From NCBI GenBank assembly GCA_013339895.1, contig JABACO010000010.1, forward strand, positions 2,640,788-2,704,787: a stretch of 64,000 nt of DNA, given 5' to 3'. A program made the translations under genes and the position numbers. Positions 56,640 to 64,000 of this stretch are shown in pieces. Source of the DNA: Ephydatia muelleri. Taxonomy: Eukaryota; Porifera; Demospongiae; Spongillida; Spongillidae. The notes under the pieces are model-generated. The model ran no database searches and had not been told where the DNA came from. It saw only the letters and a list, made by a program, of their open reading frames with translations. Position 1 is the stretch's first letter; the number at the start of each line of letters is the position of its first letter.

Positions 56640-57544
56640 CTGTGGGGATAGAAAGATTACCACTGGTGCAATGTACAGCCACTGGTCATGAATAGAGGTG
56701 GTCATGGACTGTTTTAGACTGTATGTAGTACAAGACACTACGTAATACCTCCAACCCTGACACCCGACACCACCTACAATCCTAGTAGTAGTTACACACC
56801 CAACACTCATATAATCCTCCAGCAACCTACACACCACCTCCAACACCCCAGCTAGGTACATGTACATATGCAGGTAGAAATTGGATGCGAGCTATAATTA
56901 GAACTTACTTCAAAATGAGTTAACTGCTGTCATCGTTTTTCAAACACTACAGTAGCTGGAAACAACGACATTTTTATTACAAGAACACAATAAAAGACCC
57001 CTTACTTTGTACTCTGAATGAAGAAACAGAGCTTTGTGTCTCTGCCAAAGTAGTGCTGGTTTCACCACATTGTGTAGGCCTACTGTATTTTATACACGAG
57101 CACGACCAATACAAAACCAGTGATCGCGACCAAACAGTAGCATGAAAATATGCCACCAAGTGTACACAAATGATAGAATGTAACTTGCAGACACACACTT
57201 CGCTTTATTCTTCTCCTGTATGTAGCTCAAACACCATTCGTTACTAAACAGAACCTAGAGGCTATGTAATTGGTGATAATTAATTCGCCCAGTAATCATT
57301 TCGTTCAATAAAAATCATTGACTACTTGATTCAGTGAAGTGATCTTTGAGTCAATGTTCAATGTTCTTTTATCAACGTGTAATAGAAATATTATCGTTAT
57401 GAAATCAATGTGTTGGTAAAAGATACAAAGTAAATGTGATGCTTATATATGCGTTCAACAATACCCACTATACATGTATAGTTTCATCAGGCACCCCTTT
57501 TTATCACTAAATTCAACCAATAGTTTGTCACTAAATTCCACAGA

Positions 57545-57937
57545 ATGAACGTCACTCTTCAGAGATTGATCCTCACTCTAAAGAGTGAAGCTAGCAAAGA
57601 CTGCCCATCACTCTTGCGCTCGCTTCACTCCAGAGGAGTGACGCTAGTGAAGAGGAATTTTTTTTTTAAACAGTGTATAGCACACATAGCTACAGGAAGC
57701 ACATGTGACCCACGGATCAAACCGACAGAAGGATCAGTGAGGCGCTTCACTCACTGTTCTTCATACCAATACAACAAGCTGGATTGTTTTCAGTTAGACC
57801 AGTGTAACTGCACCGATCCTGCTCAGTGTTCCAGGTGTTTTGCCTGGACAAGTTCAGCAAATCTTGCAGCAAATGTAGATGTGGAAGAACGAAAAGGTGG
57901 TATCTATGGATACAGCAAACACAGTACAAGAAAGTAG
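57545..57937 (+). CDS. Unrecognised 130-codon ORF, copy 2
   Basis: Same translation as 21,551-21,943. No domain recognised. Confidence 0.3.
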   Translation: MNVTLQRLILTLKSEASKDCPSLLRSLHSRGVTLVKRNFFFKQCIAHIATGSTCDPRIKPTEGSVRRFTHCSSYQYNKLDCFQLDQCNCTDPAQCSRCFAWTSSANLAANVDVEERKGGIYGYSKHSTRK

Positions 57938-58123
57938 ACACAATTAGTCTTGCTGTACCATACGCATAAACACACACATCACCAATTGGAACAGACATGA
58001 CCACATGCTATGAGAGTTGTCTCATTTGCTTTAAATACTGTTCCCTTTCAGCGTTGAGTTGAGCACTTTTAGTCATGAGGTGCATCAGTCTACCAGAGAC
58101 CTACAGTGTGAACGTGTGGAGTG

Positions 58124-58256
58124 AGAGTCATTAGAAGGATCGGAGGGTGTGAGGAGATTAGAGGAAGGATGTGAGGAGGAAGGTCATTAGAAGATGGAGG
58201 GTGTGAGGACTCAGTCATTAGAGGAAGGATGTGAGGTGGTCACTAGAGGGAGGGTG
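58124..58256 (-). repeat. Short array of the GAGGTCATTAG minisatellite, copy 2
   Basis: Equivalent of 22,130-22,262. It lies immediately beyond the last kinase exon. Confidence 0.85.
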
Positions 58257-58300
58257 TGTGGAAGGAGGATATAGGAGGAACTTCTTTGCTGCACAGTTAC

Positions 58301-60037
58301 CTCAGCCATCTCGGGACGAGCATACATCTTTGAGTTCAAACACTGATGAGCAATAACAAATAACTCCATGAAGGACTCAGACAGCCAGTTGCCAGAAGTA
58401 CAATCTATCTTTGTACACAAAATTGCTCCATTGCCCTTATCCAAGTCCCGTTCCATGTATGTGACCTAGTGGGTGGGTGGGGTCAATGGGCTGACCCCTA
58501 GGGGCCCATCGAAGGCATTGTGAATTGGCTTACCAGATGCTTGGGGGACCTCCTGGAGTCATAAGCTCGTAGTCCGGTCAACACTTCAAGGAGAACCTTC
58601 AAACAGTGATGTAAGGAGAGACAAATGCACAAGCATTTCAATACAAGGACTGCGACAAATAATTCAGATTGCATGCAAGTACAAAGTTCTGTCCCATTGT
58701 ACTCGCATGTTCAGGTTGTGATATGCGCGCTACTCAAAGCAGTGGTGAAGGTCATGTGGAGCATAATAGAACCCTAGAGGGTCAGGTCTAACTACACAAA
58801 AAGGCATTCCGGTGAGGCAAGGTAACATTTCCTTGCAACTTAATTAAAATGAAATGGATAAAAGTTAGAAGCACATTGTAAATGCTTCTCAGAAGGCATG
58901 GGTTAAGTGGAGGAGAAAAGTGTGTGTGTGTATGTGTGTGTGTGTGTGTGTGTGGGGGGGGGCACTAACAACGATTTTGACATGCAGTAAAACAAGTGTT
59001 GCAAAAAGATGTCAACCATTCAGATTCATTCCATAGGGATTGCCTGGATTACCCTATAGCTTTTGAGTATGCTAGCATGATCCACTGTCACACCACACAC
59101 ATACCACTCCAAAACTGTAAGTGTCCATCCTAGTGGTAATTTCTCCACGATAGTACTCGGGTGGGAAGTACCCAGATGTTTCCATGACAGTCTGAGCTTG
59201 AGTGCTACCATCTTCTTTCAAGGCACAGGCCTGTCCAAAGTCACTCAGTTTAGCTCGAAAGGACATGTCCAATAGAATGCTGGCACTGCACACAAAGAAA
59301 CGAATAACTCTGTACACCTTCCCCAAGTAATGCTCACCTCTTAACATTTCTATGTACCAGAGGCTCTTTATCAGCAGTGTGGAGATACACCAAACCTCGA
59401 GCCGTGTCTGTTGCTATGGAGATTCTGCTCATCCAGGGAAGATAGACGCCAGTATTTATCCCTGCCTCTCTAGCGTGGCATTGCAGCTGCAAGCGCATGT
59501 GCACGTGAAGTTCCACAATGTGGTATGAACACGTTCAAGGCCCCTTACCCCGGTCTGCAACGCATCTTCTAGGGTCCCATTCGGTAAGCACTCATATACC
59601 AGAGCCTTGAGCGAAGGGCTGCTGTGGTATCCTAACAGTACCACCAGATTAGGATGGCGGTACCTTGCATCATTGATAGTGATAAATGCAGACATTATGG
59701 CCTATACGTGTGACGTACTTGGTGAGGACACGTAGTTCTGTGTCTAAGTACTGTGCGACCAGTTCTTGACCTCTTTCATCCTGATCATAAAATTAAATAA
59801 ATATCTTGTATTGGGTGTCCATCTTTCCCTGACCTTTGGTATCGCTGCAGAGTTCAATAATACCTTGATTGCCACCTCCGTGTGCTTCAGTATACCCTTG
59901 TAGACGGATCCAAACTCTCGCTCTCCAATCTTGCACCCACCCCGGTGTACTGGATTAGTGTTAAAATGGTCAGACGCTTCCTCTAACTCCTCGCGGCTGA
60001 AATGTATAAATAGACCACTTTCCATAACAATCGCCAT
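58301..60037 (-). CDS. IRAK/RLK-like protein kinase, predicted pseudokinase
   Basis: Seven exons with GT/AG borders: 60,037-59,864, 59,780-59,719, 59,663-59,549, 59,486-59,338, 59,285-59,105, 58,596-58,534 and 58,465-58,301, about 303 residues. The start MAIVMESGLF precedes FSREELEEASDHFN, then the glycine loop (KIGEREFGSVYKG, second Gly replaced by Arg), VAIK with the ATP lysine, ELRVLTKYRHPNLVVLLGY, hinge LVYECLPNGTLEDAL, and YLHTADKEPLVHRNVK joined to SASILLD across an intron. Then come LSDFGQA, GYFPPEYYRGEITTRMDTYS, LLEVLTGLRAY and the final MYARPEMAE. The catalytic Asp of HRD is Asn and the Mg-binding Asn is Ser in both duplicate copies; DFG is kept. Phosphotransfer is therefore doubtful. 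A scaffold role like IRAK pseudokinases is an inference. There is no death domain upstream. Exons after 58,301 were not found. Confidence 0.85.
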
Positions 60038-60120
60038 CTTTGTTTGAGCGTTTTATGATCCCCCCTCCGCCCCCTCCGTTACGTCACCGCTATTTGTTGT
60101 CAACCCAAGCAGTGGGCCAT
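60038..60120 (-). promoter_or_regulatory. Probable promoter/5' end of the kinase
   Basis: On the minus strand: a CRE-like TGACGTAA (about 60,079-60,086), a GC-rich GGAGGGGGCGGAGGGG tract (GC-box-like), then CAAAGATGGCG, where the start ATG sits in a YY1-like AAGATGGCG. No TATA box. The region is absent from copy 1. The assignment is based on motifs only. Confidence 0.5.
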
Positions 60121-60196
60121 GTCAGTGACAATAGGTTTTTAGATTGAATAAACAGAATTACGGTATGGCAAAATATGGCATACAATAAGTTCATTA

Positions 60197-60284
60197 TAAA
60201 ACTAATATCTAAAAGAGTAGTTTTGCAAAACCTGTTACAATAATTCAGTAAAATCCTTTACTACTCTTTTAGATATTAGTTTTA
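60197..60284. repeat. Perfect 25-bp inverted repeat with 38-nt spacer
   Basis: TAAAACTAATATCTAAAAGA then GTAGT is repeated as its exact reverse complement at 60,260-60,284. No coding content. Confidence 0.93.
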
Positions 60285-61070
60285 TCCCGCTTCTAGCCTG
60301 ATTCAGTAACTCCTGCATGATGTTATGGTGGTGTGTGGCACATGCAAGAGCAGCGTGAAAACAATCAGCTACGACTCACATTGTTGCACTACTGTCCAAT
60401 GACAGGAAATGCAACTTGTTAGTAAAGTCCTGCACCAGATGATCAATGCAAATAAGGAGAACTGCATACAGATTCCAATAGGAGGGAGAGTAAGTGTAGG
60501 TGCAAATGAGCATTTTAAATTTAACACTGATCTTGTCATTGAAATTGGTTCGTGTATCCACACCACGAGCACCACTCTTGGAGCTCAGTGTTCGCACACG
60601 CAAGCACCATGCTCATGAGCTTCAGATGACGCGGTCCATCCTGAGTGCTGGTGCCGAGGATGCTGATAAAACCCGGCAATTACAATTCTCGCGAGCGCTC
60701 GCTCCAGGACAATGATCCAAGGTCCAGCCTCGTCAGACTTCCGTGGTTTGTTGAAAGAAAACCACCTGGCCCTCAGAGGCAACTTCCAAGTAATGTCCCT
60801 CTTAGTCTTACGTGGCCTTAATCCGCAGAGGGAATTCCTTTCTTTTCGGGCCACTCCCGAAGTCAACTTCAATGTTGGCTTTGTCACCTGTCCACATTGT
60901 CCATCCATCCAGGTGTCCGTCTCCAAATAACAGTGCACCATGAGACATCAAGGCTAGGGTTTCAGCCAAAGGTGCCAGGTACCGTGAGGTGGCTAGCCTA
61001 CCGCACGTACCGATAGGACAGGTATGAGATCGCTCCAAAGAACGAAGGTAGCTCTCGAACTCGGCAAGTA
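60285..61070. other. Noncoding stretch
   Basis: Overlapping ORFs of 68-118 codons on both strands lack recognisable domains. Nothing else is identified. Confidence 0.5.
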
Positions 61071-62930
61071 CACTGTTCCATTACTATTATTATTTTATTA
61101 TAACAACAATAATAATACATATACAACACATTATTCCCTACGGCACAACCTAATAGCAGTTAGGAGGGTGGGAGCTCCCTGGCCAGGATGGCTCTGGCAA
61201 TGGAATGAACCAGGACTATATTCAACTTAATGTAAATTTCCGCCACAAATACTGATTTCGGGGAGGACTGGTGAATGGCCAGGTAGGATGCCAGCCTGGA
61301 GAAGGTATCGTGTGCCTACTTGTCCCAATTGCCATATGTCTCCACAGCTAACAGAATACAGGACCAGCCCAACTCTTGGCATTTCGGACCATTTGAGTGG
61401 AGCTTACGGACCTCAGCTGCAAGGGCTGCCGCACTGGCCTGGTGACACGATTCACTCAAGATGGCAGAGCAGAGTGGTGAAGTGATGGTCAGGTCTAGGG
61501 CCTCTGTCCCAGCCAGCAATAAGGATGTCAGTGGGCCTGGTGTGGGCAAGGTCTCTGGTGAGACCATGACCTCTCTCCACACTCACACTTAGGTGGGCAC
61601 GACGACAGAGGTCGAATATCTCATCCCTTAGACGATTATGGAGTATGCCCATATCTCCCCCATGTCTGCAGGTCACAGCATGGTGACCGAAAGGATTAAG
61701 AGCAGTATCAGGGCAGAATGGGCACATCAACTGACCATAAGTATCCAACCCCAGCCACCACCTAATGGCCATCTGGTACTCATTGGACTCCAGGTGTAAG
61801 CCCAAACCAGGGGAAGGGACTACCGATAGCCAAGAGGAAACATGAGGAGCTGCCACTGACAGGAGGTGAGCTCTGTTGGCAGGGGAGGAAGACTCCAACA
61901 AGATGTGGAAATGTGCTTGGATCATTCCTGACAAGACCTTCTGGGGAATGGTAGGGTCCTGAACAGAATTGACCGAGATGGTATTGGAAAGGGAGACCTG
62001 GGTGTTGATCACTGCCTGCTGTAGGTGGATGATATCAGCACTGCCCAAGCCTCAGAATGACAGGGAGAATGAAAGCAGTGGCAGCATGATGAGAGAGGGG
62101 GCGACACCAAATTTTGGTCCAAGCTGTGCCTGGCTCCAGGCGTCGTTGGTAACATTGATGGCTGAGCACATTGTGAAGCACTGCTTGACCTCTTCATCAA
62201 AAGAGCTCAAAGCATCTGAGGCCAGACTGGGTGGGGTGACCCTTGCTTGTGGACCATCCTGCAGAAGCTACCACACATGCGCAACAGCGTAACTGCTACC
62301 TGGAGATCAACTGCAGCAACATCCACTAGACCAGACAGTAGCCTCCTGGACTCAGCACACCTCCCAGTGATAATCTTGGAACAGTGTAGGTAATCCCCAA
62401 TTGGTGCACCAAGGATATCCAGGTTGGGCAGTAGAGAGTACCTGACCTCAGGTGGAAATTATGTGTTGCCCCTCCTGCTGAATAGCTCACACTTGGCCAG
62501 GTTCACATGTAGGCCCAGTGCAGGGCCTAACTCCTCAATCAGATGCAAGGCACGCAGTACAGCTGGGCGGGTGCCCACCAAGGCTCCATCTTCGCGGTAC
62601 CAAGCTTGAAGAAGAATTTCAGCACACTCATCATCTGCATCCAGGCTGGATACCAACTTCTGGAGGACTAATGCAAACAGCAAGGGTCCCAAAGGGTCAC
62701 CTTGCTGCACTCCAGACTCAGAGCTGATCCGGCCAAGAGGGTGCCACAGCAGAGGATGGGTCCCATAGCACCACGACACCCAAGGTAGCAACTCAGGGAA
62801 AAATGTAGCACACTCATCAAGAACTGCTTGCCTGGAGACCATGCGCTCCTCATGTCTACCTTAAGCACAACAAAGTCCTCGTCCATCCAGTGCTCCTCAA
62901 TGCATCCCTTAAGAGCGTGGGCCACTTATT
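61071..62930 (-). pseudogene. 5'-truncated non-LTR retrotransposon, RT plus C-terminus
   Basis: Minus strand, in order: EDFVVLKVDMR (RT start, about 62,880), SGVQQGDPLGPLLFALVL (about 62,700), WYREDGALVG at the position of the YxDD active site (about 62,590), LHVNLAKCELF, then after breaks MCPFCPDTALNPFGHHAVTC, HGLTRDLAHTRPTDI, and NGPKCQELGWSCILLAVET to ARAILAREL-like sequence. The active site reads YRED rather than YxDD, and frames shift, so it is inactive. The 3' end carries an ATT/TAA-rich tail (61,080-61,115) typical of RTE/CR1-like elements. The 5' part, including any endonuclease, is missing. RT in such elements copies RNA at a nicked target. Confidence 0.8.
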
Positions 62931-63478
62931 ATTATTATTATTATTATTATTAATAATAATATCATTTATTATTACAAAAACAACACTAGTACAACCTATT
63001 GTACCCTAAGGCTCAACCTAATAGCAGTTAGGAGGGCGGGAGCTCCCTGACCAGGATGGCTCTGGCAATGGAACGAACCAGGGCTATATTCAACCACCCT
63101 TAAATTTCTGCTACAACTGCTGATTTCGGGGAGGACTGGTGAATGGCCAGGTCGGATGCCAGCCTGGAGAAGGTATCGTGGGCCTCCTTGCCCCAATTGC
63201 CATAAGTCTCCACAGCTTAACAGAATGCAGGACCAGCCCAACTCTTGGCATTTTGGACCATTTGAGTGGAGCTTACGGACATCGGCTGCAAGGGCTGCTG
63301 CACCGGCCTGGTGACACGATTAATTTAAAATGGCAGAGCAGAGTGAGTGGTGAAGTGATGGTCAGGTCTAGTACCGCAGGTTTGCCTCTGTCCCAGCCAG
63401 CAATAAGGATGTCAGAGGGGCCTGGTGTGGGCAAGGTCTCTGGTGAGACCATGACCTCTCTCCACACTCACACTTAGG
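62931..63478 (-). pseudogene. Second, shorter non-LTR fragment upstream of the first
   Basis: Closely similar to 61,080-61,590 (for example LPTPGPSDILIAGWDRG, and AGCTCCCTGACCAGGATGGC in both) and in the same orientation. It ends in a TTATTA repeat (62,929-62,960) that abuts the 5' end of the next fragment. It starts abruptly near CACACTCACACTTAGG, a 5' truncation. Confidence 0.78.
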
Positions 63479-64000
63479 TATTACATATATCCATGGACAT
63501 CTCCTAGCACAATAACATCTAAAATACATACACATATAAAGCTGTCCTATTCATGTATTATCTGCGTTGTACCTTATAGGGTCAGCGGTGAAATCCTTTG
63601 GAATCCTTCATCTTTGAAGCTTAAGGTTATTTTCCTGCATGTGTGCATGAGAGGAAATAGCTAGGCTCGCGTATGGGTACTGATACCCCATCTCTTCTCA
63701 TTGAATCTTCATTAATCGCATATCACTCTTTGAGGCGTTTGGTTGCTGCACATAATACTGCCTTTTAGTCTAACAGACTGGCCTGGCACAGGATCGCAAT
63801 TAGGATATGATGATATTACTGTACAGCAAATACTGCATTGCATGCTTTTAACGTTCTACGCATAATTTGCACTTCCATGACAGCTTTGGACAGAAATACA
63901 GCCACTGTGGTACCACTCTCTGCAAGAGAAGCACTGGATCATAGTTCCTTCATCGATCAACCTGCAAATGCAATGAATAGGAGAGTGTCCATTGTGTATG
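63479..64000. other. Noncoding stretch
   Basis: No gene is recognised up to the window end. Confidence 0.5.

Larger units (their letters stand above)
50855..60010 (+). repeat. Segmental duplication, copy 2 (~9.2 kb)
   Basis: Collinear with 14,836-24,020 in direct orientation. Differences are single-base changes, one- to few-base indels and repeat-length changes. Unlike copy 1, its right edge lies within a continuous kinase gene whose exon 1 and upstream sequence extend past 60,010. Confidence 0.97.

Overview
The window is eukaryotic and almost certainly from a marine invertebrate. My best guess is a demosponge. The grounds are indirect: an IRAK/RLK-like kinase gene with seven small exons and very short introns, TRIM-NHL and UBL-RBR ubiquitin-ligase relatives, metazoan-type Ty3/gypsy elements, a ZMYM1-like hAT transposase, many MITEs, and pervasive TACATGTA and CA/TG microsatellites. 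No bacterial operons, rRNA, tRNA or CRISPR arrays are visible. The DNA looks like repeat-rich accessory sequence. Most protein-coding traces are pieces of mobile elements or decayed, frameshifted gene copies. The only genes that could be functional as read are the kinase of the right-hand duplicate (58.3-60.04 kb, minus), a small single-exon ORF at 36.87-37.29 kb, and possibly an isolated first exon encoding a ubiquitin-like domain at 48.07-48.47 kb.

Layout, left to right. 0-4.65 kb: a foldback-like structure, two ~400-bp inverted arms around a ~3.4-kb, ~25-bp minisatellite that switches strand near 1,314. 4.7-13.4 kb: mainly noncoding, with an ART/PARP-like pseudogene, a palindromic MITE and a frameshifted UBL-RBR E3 ligase pseudogene. 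13.4-14.8 kb: a TTAA-flanked MITE, a truncated UBL exon and a 1,000-N assembly gap. 14.84-24.02 kb: copy 1 of a ~9.2-kb segmental duplication. It carries a DDE transposase remnant, two MITEs, a reverse-transcriptase fragment, a small minisatellite and a 5'-truncated kinase. 24-27 kb: another TTAA MITE and duplicated microsatellite hairpins. 27.10-32.10 kb: a full-length Ty3/gypsy retrotransposon whose two 160-bp LTRs appear identical, with one in-frame stop in pol. 32-39 kb: hairpins, an older gypsy remnant on the minus strand, and two ORFs of unknown function. 39.2-43.6 kb: a hAT transposase pseudogene, interrupted by an 815-bp element with a 9-bp target duplication, running directly into a frameshifted TRIM-NHL gene. 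45.1-46.5 kb: a third, very decayed gypsy copy. 46.8-47.4 kb: a second ART-like pseudogene with in-frame 39-bp repeats. 48.1-50.9 kb: the UBL exon and two minisatellites. 50.86-60.01 kb: copy 2 of the duplication, with the complete 5' end of the kinase. 61.07-63.48 kb: two head-to-tail, 5'-truncated non-LTR retrotransposon fragments with (TAA)n-like tails.

How it fits together: nothing here reads as a pathway. The coherent story is genome dynamics. A kinase-containing block was duplicated, with one breakpoint removing the promoter and start of one copy. A minisatellite seeded inside that block has a greatly expanded relative at the left edge. Ubiquitin-ligase exons (UBL, RBR, RING/B-box/NHL) lie scattered among transposons. 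The 5-kb gypsy element shows no indels relative to its expected reading frames. That suggests the base-level assembly is good and that the frameshifts in the host-like genes are real decay.
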